This document shows, in pieces, positions 1 to 9,074 of a DNA stretch of 64,000 nucleotides (the stretch's first letter is position 1; each line of letters opens with the position of its first letter). Both the position numbers and the translations under genes were made by a program. The stretch lies in NCBI GenBank assembly GCA_913061145.1, contig CAJXUQ010000019.1:1-64000 (forward strand). The letters run 5' to 3'. The notes under the pieces are model-generated. The model ran no database searches. It was given only the letters and a program-made list of their open reading frames with translations, and had not been told where the DNA came from. Source of the DNA: an uncultured Haliea sp. (GTDB lineage: Bacteria; Pseudomonadota; Gammaproteobacteria; Pseudomonadales; Halieaceae).

Positions 1-42
1 CGTAAGGAGTCGTCGGCAGCGTCAGATGTGTATAAGAGACAG
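1..42 (+). other. Nextera sequencing adapter (artifact)
   Basis: Base 1 matches the last base of the i5 primer arm, 2-9 read GTAAGGAG (the Nextera i5 index commonly called S505), 10-23 are the Nextera read-1 primer part and 24-42 the 19-base transposase mosaic end. The sequence was recognised from memory of the kit oligos and matches without a mismatch. It is not genomic. The ATG at 26 creates a false N-terminus (MCIRDR) fused to the truncated gene behind it. Confidence 0.97.
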
Positions 43-304
43 GTACTGGGGAGCCTACGCGGTGTCGAAGTTCGCTACTGAGGGGTTTATGCAGGTGCTG
101 GCAGACGAACTGGAGAACACCTCGCGCGTGCGGGTCAACAGCCTGAACCCGGGGGCCACCAATACGGCCATGCGTCGCACCGCCTACCCCGCGGAGGTAC
201 CGACCACGAACCCTTCGCCGGTAGACATCATGCCGCTGTACCTGTACCTGATGGGTGATGACAGCTGCGGGGTGACGGGCGCGGCCTTCAGCGCACAGGG
301 CTGA
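43..304 (+). CDS. yciK: YciK-like short-chain dehydrogenase, C-terminal fragment
   Basis: This is the C-terminal 86 or so residues of an SDR oxidoreductase; the N-terminal Rossmann half is missing because the contig ends in adapter. The remaining part opens at the active-site Y-x-x-x-K (YAVSK), followed by a VRVNSLNPGATNTAMRR stretch typical of YciK, then the SDR C-terminal segment ending in TGAAFSAQG. In enterobacteria yciK lies close to rluB, as it does here, which supports the name. The reaction of YciK is not established. Any start codon before base 43 is artificial. Confidence 0.8.
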
Positions 305-321
305 ACGCGCCCGCCACTGCA

Positions 322-1239
322 TTAACGACTCTTGTGGGGACGTCGAGGGGGCTTGCGGCCAGCGTTCGCGGCCGGCGCCTTGCGCTTGCCGAACTGCCGT
401 TCCATGACTTCCTTTTCCTTGACCGTGTTGCGCTTGACCTGCTTGACCGGTAACTGCGCCAGTTCGTACAGCCCCTTGACCTCTTTCGGTTCAAGCTCGG
501 CCCACTGGCCCTGCTTGACGCGCGAAGGAATGAAGACGTTGCCGTAGCGAACGCGCTTGAGCCGCGACACCGTAAGCCCCTGGGACTCCCACAGGCGCCG
601 CACCTCGCGGTTGCGGCCTTCCATGAGCACCACGTAATACCAGTGATTGATACCATCGCCGCCGCCATCCTGGATGTCGGTAAAGCGCGCCGCCCCGTCC
701 TCCAGCATAACGCCGTCAAGCAGGCGCTGCAGGATATCCTCGTCGACCGCGCCCATCACGCGCACCATGTACTCGCGCTCAATGTTTGACGACGGGTGCA
801 TCAGCGCATTGGCGAGTTCGCCATCTGTGGTGAACAGCAACAGGCCGGAGGTGTTGAAATCCAGGCGACCAATGGATATCCAGCGCCCGGATTTCAGCTT
901 TGGGAGGCGCTCGAACACCGTGCGCCGACCCTGCGGATCCTTGCGACTGCACACCTCGCCCGTAGGCTTGTGGTAAATGATGCAGCGCGTCTGCTCTGCC
1001 GGAGCGGCCTCCAGTGGCTTGCCATCAATGCTGATGCGGTCGCGGCCGGAAACACGGTCGCCGAGGGATGCACGGCGCCCCTCTACTTCAACCCGACCTT
1101 CTTCGATCCAGCGCTCCATCTCGCGGCGTGAACCCAGACCAGTGCGCGCCAGTACCTTCTGCAACTTTTCACCGGCAACGGCACCCGCCGCCTCGGCAGG
1201 GGGCGTTTCACCGGGCGCCGATACGCGCCGACGGCTCAT
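322..1239 (-). CDS. rluB: 23S rRNA pseudouridine synthase RluB
   Basis: RsuA/RluB-family enzyme that isomerises a uridine (U2605 in E. coli) in 23S rRNA to pseudouridine. An S4 RNA-binding domain lies at about residues 25-75 ([19 protein letters not shown]), and the catalytic Asp is in [20 protein letters not shown], the RsuA-family signature. The tail after about residue 265 is Lys/Arg-rich ([21 protein letters not shown] region), a common basic extension. At 305 aa the length is usual. It overlaps scpB by 4 bases and is the last gene of the rnm-yciO-scpA-scpB-rluB block, so it is probably translationally coupled to scpB. Confidence 0.93.
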   Translation of the reverse strand: MSRRRVSAPGETPPAEAAGAVAGEKLQKVLARTGLGSRREMERWIEEGRVEVEGRRASLGDRVSGRDRISIDGKPLEAAPAEQTRCIIYHKPTGEVCSRKDPQGRRTVFERLPKLKSGRWISIGRLDFNTSGLLLFTTDGELANALMHPSSNIEREYMVRVMGAVDEDILQRLLDGVMLEDGAARFTDIQDGGGDGINHWYYVVLMEGRNREVRRLWESQGLTVSRLKRVRYGNVFIPSRVKQGQWAELEPKEVKGLYELAQLPVKQVKRNTVKEKEVMERQFGKRKAPAANAGRKPPRRPHKSR

Positions 1240-1958
1240 TGCGCGCCACCCGGTGCAAGCGGATCGGCCGCATCCGAACTGTCGCTATCGCCAGCTTCCG
1301 AAGAATCGTCCTCCGCGCTCACCGCCGCAGACGGCAGGTCTGTTGACAGCGGCTCGGCCGCCTGACCCGCTGCGTCGTTGGCTGCAGCCAACGGCTCACC
1401 GAAGCCCAGCTCGGCGTTCAGGGTTTCAAGGTCACGGATTTCCGCCAACGCAGGCAACTGGTCGAGGTTCTTCAGGTTGAAATAATCGAGAAACTGCCGT
1501 GTGGTGGCATACATGGCGGGACGACCGGGCACATCGCGATGCCCGACGACACGAATCCAGTCGCGCTCGTGCAGCGTCTTGATGATATTCGAGCTCACCG
1601 CAACACCGCGGATCTCCTCGATTTCGCCCCGCGTGATCGGTTGCCGGTAGGCAATCAGCGCCAGGGTCTCCAACAGTGCGCGCGAATACTTTTGTGGGCG
1701 CTCCTGCCACAGCCGTGCCACCCAGGGACTCAGCGACTGCCGCACCTGGAACCGGAAGCCGCTGGCGACCTCACACAGTTCAAAGCCGCGATCTTCACAG
1801 CGCTCGCTGACCACCGCCAGCGCTTCCCGGATTTCAACCGCGGAGGGGCGCTCAGCCTCTTCAAACAACTCGCCCAGTTGCGCCACCGTGAGCGCACGGC
1901 CGGCGGCGAGCAGGGCGCCCTCGATAATCTGGACCAGCATGGATGCCGATTCGGACAT
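1236..1958 (-). CDS. scpB: Segregation and condensation protein ScpB
   Basis: Winged-helix kleisin-associated subunit of the Smc-ScpAB condensin, needed for chromosome compaction and segregation. The family core covers about residues 8-180, including [20 protein letters not shown] at the start and the conserved [24 protein letters not shown] segment. The C-terminal 45 or so residues are acidic and Ser/Asp-rich with low complexity, which is common in gammaproteobacterial ScpB. The ATG shares one base with the scpA stop (TAATG), indicating coupled translation. No smc gene is in the window. Confidence 0.95.
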   Translation of the reverse strand: MSESASMLVQIIEGALLAAGRALTVAQLGELFEEAERPSAVEIREALAVVSERCEDRGFELCEVASGFRFQVRQSLSPWVARLWQERPQKYSRALLETLALIAYRQPITRGEIEEIRGVAVSSNIIKTLHERDWIRVVGHRDVPGRPAMYATTRQFLDYFNLKNLDQLPALAEIRDLETLNAELGFGEPLAAANDAAGQAAEPLSTDLPSAAVSAEDDSSEAGDSDSSDAADPLAPGGAQ

Positions 1959-2797
1959 TACTCGGACCTCGCCTTGACATGAATGGGGCCGAAGTTCTCC
2001 GTTTGCACAATTTCCACCAGGGCCTCCTTGATCAGTTCCATCACGGCGAGAAAGGTCACCACCACGCCAAGTCGACCCTCGCGGGCAGAGAACAGCGACA
2101 CGAACGGCACAAACTGGCGCCCCGAGAGCTTTTCCAGCACTTCTGACATGCGCTCACGCGTCGACAGTGCCTCCCGCTGGATATGGTGGCTCTCGAACAT
2201 GTCGGCACGCCGCAGCACTTCGCTGAGAGCCAGCAGCAGTTCTCGCATGTCCACATCCGGATCAGGGCGCGCGCGGTCAAGGTCCGGCGGCTCTGCGCTG
2301 GCAACCCAGGTATCCCGCTCCAGCCGCGGCATCTCTTCGATATCCTCGGCCGCCTTCTTGAAGCGCTCGTACTCCTGCAGACGGCGAATCAGCTGGGCTC
2401 GCGGATCCTCTTCATCCTCCTCCACATCCACCGCGCGGGGCAACAGCATGCGCGACTTGATTTCCGCCAGCACGGCGGCCATCAACAGGTACTCGGCCGC
2501 GAGTTCGAACTGCATGGCATCCATGAGTTCCACATAGCGCATGTACTGCTCGGTGATCTCCGAGACATCAATCTCGAGGATATCCAGGTTCTGGCGCCGT
2601 ATCAGGTAGAGCAGGAGGTCCAGCGGCCCTTCGAAGGCCTCGAGGAACACTTCCAGTGCCTGGGGCGGGATATACAGGTCCCTGGGCAGCTCGGTCATCG
2701 CCTTGCCCAACACCACAGCGAAGGGCATTTCCCCCTGCTGTGGCCGTGCCGATGAGGGGCTGTCGGTGGCGGGCGCGGCCGGCGTGGAATCGTTCAC
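1958..2797 (-). CDS. scpA: Segregation and condensation protein ScpA (kleisin)
   Basis: Kleisin subunit that bridges the Smc heads and binds ScpB. The family signature FEGPLDLLLYLIRRQNLDILEIDVSEIT is at about residues 54-80, followed by AAEYLLMAAVLAEIKSRMLLP. The C-terminal winged helix that contacts the Smc head ends in FLAVMELIKEALVEIVQTENFGPI. The first 30 residues are Pro/Ser/Ala-rich and probably disordered. It sits between yciO (39-base gap) and scpB (one-base overlap), the usual gammaproteobacterial arrangement. Confidence 0.95.
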   Translation of the reverse strand: MNDSTPAAPATDSPSSARPQQGEMPFAVVLGKAMTELPRDLYIPPQALEVFLEAFEGPLDLLLYLIRRQNLDILEIDVSEITEQYMRYVELMDAMQFELAAEYLLMAAVLAEIKSRMLLPRAVDVEEDEEDPRAQLIRRLQEYERFKKAAEDIEEMPRLERDTWVASAEPPDLDRARPDPDVDMRELLLALSEVLRRADMFESHHIQREALSTRERMSEVLEKLSGRQFVPFVSLFSAREGRLGVVVTFLAVMELIKEALVEIVQTENFGPIHVKARSE

Positions 2798-2836
2798 GAA
2801 AAATCCTGTCCCTGAGAAGGCTGTGAGTATACCCGA

Positions 2837-3460
2837 TCAGACCTCGAATGGCGTCACATCGCCCTTGCCGGCGCGCAGGATGATCGGCAGGTCGTCGGCC
2901 AGATCAACCACAGTGGTCGGTTCCAGGCCACAGTAACCACCGTCGATCACCAGATCGACCTCGTGCTCGAGCACGTCGCGGATCTCATAGGGATCAATCA
3001 GCGGAAGCTCATCGCCGGGCATGATCAGCGTTACACTCATCATCGGCTCTCCAAGATCCGCCAGCAGGGCCATCGCCACGGCGTTATCCGGGATACGCAG
3101 GCCCACGGTCTTGCGTTTGGGGTGCATGAGCCGGCGCGGCACCTCCGACGTGGCGCGCAGAATGAAGGTATAGGCGCCTGGGGTGCAGGCTTTCAACAGG
3201 CGATATACCGTATTGTCGACACGCGCGTAATTGGCGATATCCGAGAGATCGCGGCACACCAGGGTAAAGTTGTGGCGATCATCGAGGCGCCTGATGCGCC
3301 GGATACGGTCCAAAGCCGCCTTGTCACCGATGTGGCAACCCAGCGCATAGGCCGAGTCCGTGGGGTACACCACAACACCCCCGCCGCGCACAATGTCCGC
3401 CGCCTGGCGAATCAGTCGCGCCTGGGGGTTTTCCGGGTGAATCTGAAAAAACTGGCTCAC
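2837..3460 (-). CDS. yciO: YciO, Sua5/YrdC-family protein
   Basis: 207-aa member of the YrdC/Sua5 fold, related to the enzymes that make threonylcarbamoyl-AMP for t6A in tRNA; the role of YciO itself is not settled. Visible motifs are GGVVVYPTDSAYALGC, KRKTVGLRIPD and the closing PSxxR-like part of the fold. The frame is open further upstream, but I chose the GTG at 3460: it has GGAGG four bases before it, overlaps the rnm stop as GTGA, and gives MSQFFQIHPENPQ, the normal YciO N-terminus and length (about 206 aa). Confidence 0.92.
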   Translation of the reverse strand: MSQFFQIHPENPQARLIRQAADIVRGGGVVVYPTDSAYALGCHIGDKAALDRIRRIRRLDDRHNFTLVCRDLSDIANYARVDNTVYRLLKACTPGAYTFILRATSEVPRRLMHPKRKTVGLRIPDNAVAMALLADLGEPMMSVTLIMPGDELPLIDPYEIRDVLEHEVDLVIDGGYCGLEPTTVVDLADDLPIILRAGKGDVTPFEV

Positions 3461-4329
3461 GTAACCTCCACTGACGGACTTTCCTGGGGCGGCAGCCACC
3501 GCTGCCACACGCCGCGCAGACCGCCGAGATGCCGCAATTCTACACCCACTTCGGCACCCCAGGAGGAATCCTGGTGGAAATCGCTGCCGGCGGAGACCTC
3601 GAGCCCGGCTTCCAGAGCGAGCAGGCGCAACTGGCGGCTCTGCTCCGGGGTCTGGCGACCGTTGAGTATTTCCACCGCCGATCCGCCGGCCGCCACGAAA
3701 TCGGCCACCAGCCGACGCAGTTTGCTGCGCGTCAATGCGTATTTGAGCGGATGCGCCAGCACCGCAACACCACCGGCCTGGACAATCCAGGCGGTAACGT
3801 CCTCAAGCTCGGGCCAGAAGGCCTTGACGTCGCCCGGCTTGCCCCTGCCCAGGTAGCGATCAAAGGCCCTGGCCAGGCTATCGACATGTCCGCGGGCCAG
3901 CATCCAGGCGGCGAAGTGCGGGCGCCCCACCTGGCTTGCACCCGCCTCCTGCAAGGCGCCCTCCAGCGCGCCCGGGAAACCCAGCTTCGCCAGCCGCTCG
4001 CCAATCACCCGGGCGCGCTCGGTGCGCGCCGCCGCTAGCCGCGCCAGCCCCGCGACAAAAACCGGGTGTTCACAGTCCATGCCAAGCCCGACCACATGCA
4101 CCGTGACACCAGACCACACGCAGGACAATTCCACGCCGGGTACCAGGCGCAACGCGTTGCCCAAGGGGTTATACTCCGCGACCGCCGCCTGATATCCGGC
4201 CACGGTGTCGTGATCGGTTATCGCCAGCAGGCGTATACCCCTGTTGCGTGCCCGCTGCAGCAAGGCGGCAGGCGACAGGGCACCGTCAGATGCGGTGGTG
4301 TGGGTATGGAAGTCGATCAACACAGACAC
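3457..4329 (-). CDS. rnm: PHP-domain 5'-3' exoribonuclease (RNase AM)
   Basis: PHP-domain phosphoesterase of the YciV/TrpH type; the E. coli enzyme is a 5'-3' exonuclease maturing 5' ends of 23S, 16S and 5S rRNA. Metal-binding motifs are present: DFHTHTTASDG at the N-terminus, AITDHDT, GVELSC, VLAHPLKY and SAGSDFH near the end. The open frame extends to 4404, but the first 25 codons do not resemble the family. GTG codons at 4329 and 4323 follow a GGAG; 4329 gives 290 aa, near the usual 293. It is the first gene of the minus-strand block and is divergent from yciB. Confidence 0.88.
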   Translation of the reverse strand: MSVLIDFHTHTTASDGALSPAALLQRARNRGIRLLAITDHDTVAGYQAAVAEYNPLGNALRLVPGVELSCVWSGVTVHVVGLGMDCEHPVFVAGLARLAAARTERARVIGERLAKLGFPGALEGALQEAGASQVGRPHFAAWMLARGHVDSLARAFDRYLGRGKPGDVKAFWPELEDVTAWIVQAGGVAVLAHPLKYALTRSKLRRLVADFVAAGGSAVEILNGRQTPEQSRQLRLLALEAGLEVSAGSDFHQDSSWGAEVGVELRHLGGLRGVWQRWLPPQESPSVEVT

Positions 4330-4424
4330 TACACTCCGGGATCGAAGAAACGGCTGGCGCACAGTGCAGGTAGGCCCTGCCGCCGACAGCGTCCATCCTA
4401 ACATGCCAGGGCCAGGCTGATTTC

Positions 4425-5015
4425 ATGAGACAACTGCTGGAATTTCTCCCGATCGCGCTGTTCTTCATCGTCTACCAGATGGATGGCGATACCATCACGC
4501 TCTATGGCTGGAGCCACACCATCGACGGCATCTTCACCGCCACCGCAGTGCTGATGGCCGCCACCGTGTTGCAACTGCTGCTGACCTGGGCCATTACCCG
4601 ACAGCTGGAGAAACGTTTACTTTGGGTCGGTCTCGCCGTCTGCGGGTTTGGCGCAGCTACCCTGCTGCTGCACAATGAACTGTTCATCATGTGGAAACCG
4701 ACCATTTTCAACTGGGCACTGGCGCTGGCCTTTGCGGCGTCCCAGTTCATCGGCAAACGCAATCTGATGGAGCGCACGCTGGGCAGCCAGATCCAGCTCC
4801 CGCACCGCGTGTGGACCCGGCTCAACCTGCTCTGGGTCGCCCACTTCAGCGTTGTCGGCGCACTGAACCTGGTCGTTGCCTACGGCTACAGCGAGGCCAC
4901 CTGGGTGAGCTACAAGCTGTACTCCGCGATACTGTTCACGGTGCTGCTCACCGGGCTGACGGCCTGGATGGTGGCACCCCACCTCAAAGACCAGCCGGCT
5001 GAAAGCCAGGAGTAA
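4425..5015 (+). CDS. yciB: Inner membrane septation protein YciB
   Basis: 196-aa integral membrane protein of the YciB/IspZ family. It begins [18 protein letters not shown] and has five predicted hydrophobic segments with the family sequence [18 protein letters not shown] in the middle. In E. coli YciB interacts with elongation and division proteins and affects envelope integrity. It starts a plus-strand run (yciB, yciI, SH3 protein, cyclophilin, pdxJ, rluA-type gene) and faces away from rnm; yciI follows after 8 bases. The sequence matches the family along its whole length. Confidence 0.95.
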   Translation: MRQLLEFLPIALFFIVYQMDGDTITLYGWSHTIDGIFTATAVLMAATVLQLLLTWAITRQLEKRLLWVGLAVCGFGAATLLLHNELFIMWKPTIFNWALALAFAASQFIGKRNLMERTLGSQIQLPHRVWTRLNLLWVAHFSVVGALNLVVAYGYSEATWVSYKLYSAILFTVLLTGLTAWMVAPHLKDQPAESQE

Positions 5016-5023
5016 ACCACACC

Positions 5024-5323
5024 ATGCTCTACGCCATTATGTGCGAGGACGTTGACGACAGCCTGCCTCTGCGCCAGGCCGCACGACCGGCCCACCTGTC
5101 ACGTATCCAGCATCTCGTGGATGAGGGTCGCCTGCTGGCCGCCGGCCCGCACCCGGCACTGGATACCGAGGAGCCGGGGGCAGCGGGCTTTACCGGCAGC
5201 CTCATCATCGCCGAATTCGATAGCCTGGAAGCGGCACAGGCCTGGGCAGACAGTGACCCCTACATGGCCGCCGGCGTCTTCCGCCAGGTGATCGTCAAGC
5301 CCTACAAACGCGTGCTGCCCTGA
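5024..5323 (+). CDS. yciI: YciI-like ferredoxin-fold protein
   Basis: 99-aa YCII-domain protein, a dimeric alpha-beta barrel. It starts [14 protein letters not shown] and has the family features [24 protein letters not shown], with the conserved His/Asp pair proposed as active site (His at residue 24, Asp in the [10 protein letters not shown] segment). The biochemical role is unknown in most bacteria. The gene follows yciB with only 8 bases between them, a pairing found in many gammaproteobacteria. Confidence 0.92.
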   Translation: MLYAIMCEDVDDSLPLRQAARPAHLSRIQHLVDEGRLLAAGPHPALDTEEPGAAGFTGSLIIAEFDSLEAAQAWADSDPYMAAGVFRQVIVKPYKRVLP

Positions 5324-5381
5324 GCCGCGGGCAGTGGTAAACTGCGCGATTGACCACCGACTGCAGAGAAGGACCCACGTT

Positions 5382-6056
5382 TTGCAGCATTTCCTGATTG
5401 TTTCCCTGCTCGCACTCCTGGGCAGCGCCGCCGCGCTGGCACAGGATATCCGCTACATCAGCGATACCCAGTACATTCCCGTGCGCAGCGGCGCCGGCAA
5501 TGAGTTCCGTATTATCCACCGTGGCATTCCGTCCGGCACACGGCTCACCGTAAGTCGTGAGTCAGAGGACGGCACCTGGGCGGAAATCACCACGGACGGC
5601 GGCACGACCGGCTGGGTGCGATCGCAATACCTGATGAGCACCGTACCGGCCAAGACCCTCGTGGATTCAGCACGCACAAGGGCGGAGCAACTGGCGGAGG
5701 AGAACGCCAGCCTGACCGCAGAGCTGAACCAGCTGAAGGAGGTTCGCGGGGAACTGGAGAGCAGCATCGACAGCGCTGACGGTACGCTGCAGGCGGTGAC
5801 CGAGGAACTCGCGCAGCTGAAACAGATATCGGGTCGCTCGCTGGAACTGGACGCCGAGAACCGGCGCCTGGTGGAAGATGTCGAAAACCTGCGGGCACAG
5901 GCCGACATGCTCGGTGCCGAGAACCAGCGGCTGCAGGAAAACCTGCGCAGCAGCGCCTTTATCGACGGCGCACTGGCCGTGCTGCTGGGGGTGGTCATCA
6001 CCCTTGTGGTGCCGCGCCTGTGGCCCAAACGCCGCCGCAACGATGGCTGGGCCTGA
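5382..6056 (+). CDS. Secreted SH3-domain, coiled-coil protein with C-terminal membrane anchor
   Basis: 224-aa envelope protein of the TIGR04211/YgiM type. It has a signal peptide (MQHFLIVSLLALLGSAAALAQ), a bacterial SH3 domain at about residues 22-85 (YIPVRSGAGNEFRII ... GWVRSQYL), a long coiled coil at about 95-190 rich in Glu/Leu heptads, then one membrane helix (FIDGALAVLLGVVITLVVP) and a basic cytoplasmic tail (RLWPKRRRN). The frame is open from a GTG at 5334, but the TTG at 5382 has a GAAGGA eight bases before it and places the signal peptide at the start. Probably a cell-wall-associated scaffold; function unknown. Confidence 0.85.
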   Translation: MQHFLIVSLLALLGSAAALAQDIRYISDTQYIPVRSGAGNEFRIIHRGIPSGTRLTVSRESEDGTWAEITTDGGTTGWVRSQYLMSTVPAKTLVDSARTRAEQLAEENASLTAELNQLKEVRGELESSIDSADGTLQAVTEELAQLKQISGRSLELDAENRRLVEDVENLRAQADMLGAENQRLQENLRSSAFIDGALAVLLGVVITLVVPRLWPKRRRNDGWA

Positions 6057-6094
6057 GCTCCCCAGCCCCTGAGCCCCCAACGGAGACCACACTG

Positions 6095-6670
6095 ATGAAA
6101 GCTGTTTTCAGCCTGCTGACCGCATTGCTGCTGGCGCTCAACCCCGCCTGGTCACAGGAGCCGGGGCCCAACGCCCCACTGGTGACCATCAGTACCAGCG
6201 AGGGCGACATCACGCTGCGCCTGTTCCCGGACAAATCCCCACTGACCGTAGCCAACTTCCTGTCTTATGTGGACAGCGGGCACTACGACGGCACCATTTT
6301 CCACCGCGTCATACCCAACTTCATGGTTCAGGGCGGGGGCTTTCTGCCCGACATGACGGAAAAGGCGACCGGCGAGCCGATTGTCAATGAATCCCGCAAC
6401 CGGCTGCACAATATCCGCGGGACCATCGCCATGGCACGCACCTCCGACCCGGATTCGGCGACGGCGCAATTCTTCATCAACCAGCGCAGCAACCTGCAGT
6501 TGGACTGGTCACCCGGTCAGGTTGGCTACACGGTGTTTGGCGAGGTGATCGAGGGCATGTCGGTGGTGGACTACATTGCCTCCAGCCCGGTGCGCCAGTG
6601 GGCTGGTTTCCAGGATGTGCCGGTAGAACCCATTCTGATACACAGCGTCCAGCGCAAGACCAGCGAATGA
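6095..6670 (+). CDS. Periplasmic cyclophilin-type peptidyl-prolyl isomerase
   Basis: 191-aa PpiA-like enzyme that catalyses proline cis-trans isomerisation of exported proteins. The signal peptide is MKAVFSLLTALLLALNPAWS. The cyclophilin core follows, with FHRVIPNFMVQGG (catalytic Arg) and SATAQFFINQ (active-site Gln/Phe). The frame is open upstream to 6020, but the ATG at 6095 has a CGGAG before it and starts the signal peptide. Its stop overlaps the pdxJ start (ATGA), so the two are likely co-translated. Confidence 0.93.
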   Translation: MKAVFSLLTALLLALNPAWSQEPGPNAPLVTISTSEGDITLRLFPDKSPLTVANFLSYVDSGHYDGTIFHRVIPNFMVQGGGFLPDMTEKATGEPIVNESRNRLHNIRGTIAMARTSDPDSATAQFFINQRSNLQLDWSPGQVGYTVFGEVIEGMSVVDYIASSPVRQWAGFQDVPVEPILIHSVQRKTSE

Positions 6671-7437
6671 CCGCACTCAGCGTCAACCTGAACAAGATCG
6701 CGCTGATCCGCAATTCGCGCGATACCCGCAACCCCGACATACCCCAGCACGCCCAGCTGTGCATTGACGCCGGAGCCGACGGCATCACCGTGCACCCGCG
6801 GCCCGACCAGCGCCATATCCGGGTGCAGGATTGCCACGACCTGGCAGCCATGCTCACCGTGGAATTCAATATCGAGGGCAACCCCATGACCGGCCCGCGC
6901 AAGAGCGATCGCGCGGGTGTCAGCGACTACCCCGGCTTCATGGCGCTGGTGCGTGAAATTCGCCCGGCTCAGGCGACCCTCGTGCCGGACGGCGACAACC
7001 AGCTGACCTCCGATCACGGCTTTGACCTGCGACGTGATGGCGAGCAGATTGCGCCGCTGGTCGCAGAACTCAAGGCGCTGGGGATTCGCACCAGCCTGTT
7101 CATGGATCCGGATCCGGCCCAGATCCGCCTCGCCGCGCAGGTGGGCGCCGACCGTATTGAGCTGTATACCGAGGCTTATGCGCGGGCCTACGCAGCGGGC
7201 GCCGAGGTGGATGCCGTACTGCAGCGCTACATCCGCGCGGCAGAGACGGCGGCCGAGGTGGGCCTGGGCGTGAACGCGGGCCACGACCTCGACCTGCACA
7301 ATCTACCCCTGTTCAGCCGTGTTCCGGGCTTGCTGGAGGTGTCGATCGGCCACGCGCTGACTGTCGATGCCCTGCGCCTCGGCCTCGCCGATACCATTGC
7401 CGCCTACCAGCGCGCACTGGGCAAGGCAGGCGGCTGA
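6667..7437 (+). CDS. pdxJ: Pyridoxine 5'-phosphate synthase PdxJ
   Basis: 256-aa TIM-barrel enzyme condensing 1-deoxyxylulose 5-phosphate with 3-amino-2-oxopropyl phosphate in the DXP-dependent vitamin B6 route. Motifs: SVNLNKIALIRNSR at the start, GADGITVHPRPDQRHI, LTVEFNIEGNP (catalytic Glu), LVPD, and GVNAGHDLDLHN toward the end. The ATG at 6667 overlaps the upstream stop as ATGA; the open frame before it is the antisense-free part of the cyclophilin gene in another frame. In E. coli pdxJ is paired with recO-acpS; here its neighbours are a cyclophilin and an rRNA/tRNA synthase. Confidence 0.96.
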   Translation: MTALSVNLNKIALIRNSRDTRNPDIPQHAQLCIDAGADGITVHPRPDQRHIRVQDCHDLAAMLTVEFNIEGNPMTGPRKSDRAGVSDYPGFMALVREIRPAQATLVPDGDNQLTSDHGFDLRRDGEQIAPLVAELKALGIRTSLFMDPDPAQIRLAAQVGADRIELYTEAYARAYAAGAEVDAVLQRYIRAAETAAEVGLGVNAGHDLDLHNLPLFSRVPGLLEVSIGHALTVDALRLGLADTIAAYQRALGKAGG

Positions 7438-7441
7438 GGAT

Positions 7442-8113
7442 GTGAGCAGCGAAGACGAGTTGCCCCCCTACCTGGTACCCCACAGCCAGGAGCCGATTCG
7501 TATCCTGTACGCCGACGCCGACCTGCTGCTGGTGCGCAAGCCGCACCTGCTGCTCAGCGTGCCCGGACGCCATCCCCTCAACCGCGACTGCCTGATCAGC
7601 CGACTGCAGCAAGACTACCCGCAGGCCAGCATGGTTCACCGCCTGGATCTCGATACCTCGGGCATCATGGTGGTGCCGCTGAACCGCGCCTGCCATGCCC
7701 ACCTCAGCCGCCAGTTTCAGGACAGGCTGGTCTACAAGCGCTACGAAGCCGTGGTATGGGGTGTGGTAGAGCCCGACCGGGGTGAAATCAGCCTGCCCAT
7801 CGTGAGCGACTGGGAGCGCAGGCCACTGCAGAAAATCTGCTTCGAGACCGGGCGCGAGGCCGTGACCTGGTTCGAGGTCATTGCGCGCGAAGCAGACCGC
7901 ACGCGGCTGCAGCTGATGCCCCAGACCGGGCGTTCACACCAGCTGCGCATCCACTGTCGGGAACTCGGCCACCCGATCCTGGGGTGTGACATGTACGCCC
8001 ATGAGGCGGCGCTGGCCATGGCTCCCCGGCTCTTGCTGCACGCCACGGAGCTGGGCTTTACGCACCCGACCACCGGAGACTGGCTACAGGAAGCCTGCCC
8101 CGCCGACTTCTAG
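7442..8113 (+). CDS. rluA: RluA-family pseudouridine synthase
   Basis: 223-aa enzyme of the RluA family without an S4 domain, the architecture of RluA proper (219 aa in E. coli; acts on 23S U746 and tRNA U32). The catalytic motif is HRLDLDTSGIMVVPL; GRSHQLRIHCRELGHPILGCDMY forms the conserved second motif. The GTG start at 7442 is tentative because the nearest GAGGA lies only one or two bases before it; the open frame extends into pdxJ. It follows pdxJ with a 4-base gap and probably ends the operon. The exact RNA target cannot be read from sequence. Confidence 0.82.
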   Translation: MSSEDELPPYLVPHSQEPIRILYADADLLLVRKPHLLLSVPGRHPLNRDCLISRLQQDYPQASMVHRLDLDTSGIMVVPLNRACHAHLSRQFQDRLVYKRYEAVVWGVVEPDRGEISLPIVSDWERRPLQKICFETGREAVTWFEVIAREADRTRLQLMPQTGRSHQLRIHCRELGHPILGCDMYAHEAALAMAPRLLLHATELGFTHPTTGDWLQEACPADF

Positions 8114-8114
8114 C

Positions 8115-8939
8115 CTACTCGTCAGCCGTCAAATGGCTGCACCAGTCCGACCAGCTGCCGGCATACAGCAGCGCGCTTTCATCCCCTGTGCGCGCCAGGG
8201 CAAACAGATTGACGCAGGCCGTTACGCCGCTGCCGCAGTACACCACCCGCGGCCTGCCCTCGGGGAGCCCCGCAAAGTGCGCAGACAGGCGCACATCATC
8301 CAGCAGGCACCCCTGTGCATCGGACACCGCCTGCCAGGGCAGGTTAAGCGCACCGGGGATGTGCCCTGCGACCGGATCCAGTGGCTCCTCGAGGCCGGCA
8401 TAGCGGGCCGGATCACGGGAATCCAGCAGGAGTGACCCGGCGGCCTGCAACGACGCGAGCGCGGTGATATCCACCACACCGCGGTAGGCCTCCGCGGACG
8501 GCACCGCACAGGGCACAGGCTGTGGAACGGCCTGCTCCACCGCACCACCGGCCGCCAGCCAACCCGCATAACCCCCATCCAGCAACTCGGGTGGGCGATA
8601 ACCCAGTGCGCGCAACAGCCACCAGAAGCGGGCCGCAAAGGCGAACCGGGCATCATCATAGGCCACCACCCTGGCGCCAGGATGGATGCCCAGCGAGGCG
8701 AGCCGGGCAGTCAGCTGCCGGACATCCGGCAGGGGATGGCGCCCCCCGTGGCGCGCCACAGGGCCCGAGAGGTCCTCTTCGAGGTCAAGGTAATGTGCAC
8801 CGGGAATATGGCCACGCAAATACGCCTCGCGACCAGCGTCGGGCTGACCCAGGACAAACCGGCAATCGACGATGATGGCGTCCGTCGCCTGCGCCAGTTG
8901 CCCGGCACTGATCAGTATTGCGGAAGACTGTCTGCTCAT
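8115..8939 (-). CDS. sseA: Two-domain rhodanese, 3-mercaptopyruvate sulfurtransferase type
   Basis: 274-aa tandem-rhodanese enzyme. The N-terminal inactive domain runs to about residue 140 (VDCRFVLGQPDAGREAYLRGHIPGAHYLDL) and the C-terminal domain carries the active-site loop CGSGVTAC. CGSGVT is the mercaptopyruvate-type loop; thiosulfate sulfurtransferases carry CRxGVT. I chose the ATG at 8939, since the 45 upstream codons are outside the family. Its stop lies one base from the stop of the RluA-type gene, so the genes converge with no room for a terminator. It is divergent from the DUF2244 gene. Confidence 0.88.
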   Translation of the reverse strand: MSRQSSAILISAGQLAQATDAIIVDCRFVLGQPDAGREAYLRGHIPGAHYLDLEEDLSGPVARHGGRHPLPDVRQLTARLASLGIHPGARVVAYDDARFAFAARFWWLLRALGYRPPELLDGGYAGWLAAGGAVEQAVPQPVPCAVPSAEAYRGVVDITALASLQAAGSLLLDSRDPARYAGLEEPLDPVAGHIPGALNLPWQAVSDAQGCLLDDVRLSAHFAGLPEGRPRVVYCGSGVTACVNLFALARTGDESALLYAGSWSDWCSHLTADE

Positions 8940-9074
8940 ATCCGGAGTGTAGCGCCTGGGATACCACTCGCCCAGCGCCGCACAGGGTTTTTGTCGCTGG
9001 TCAAAACAGGGACATGCATGCCAGCGGGGCGCGACTGTACTAGACTGTCGCAAATCCCTCAGAGGCCGCCACAC

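Noticed and set aside
26-42. ATG start giving MCIRDR before the SDR fragment
   Set aside because: It lies inside the Nextera adapter and is not genomic.
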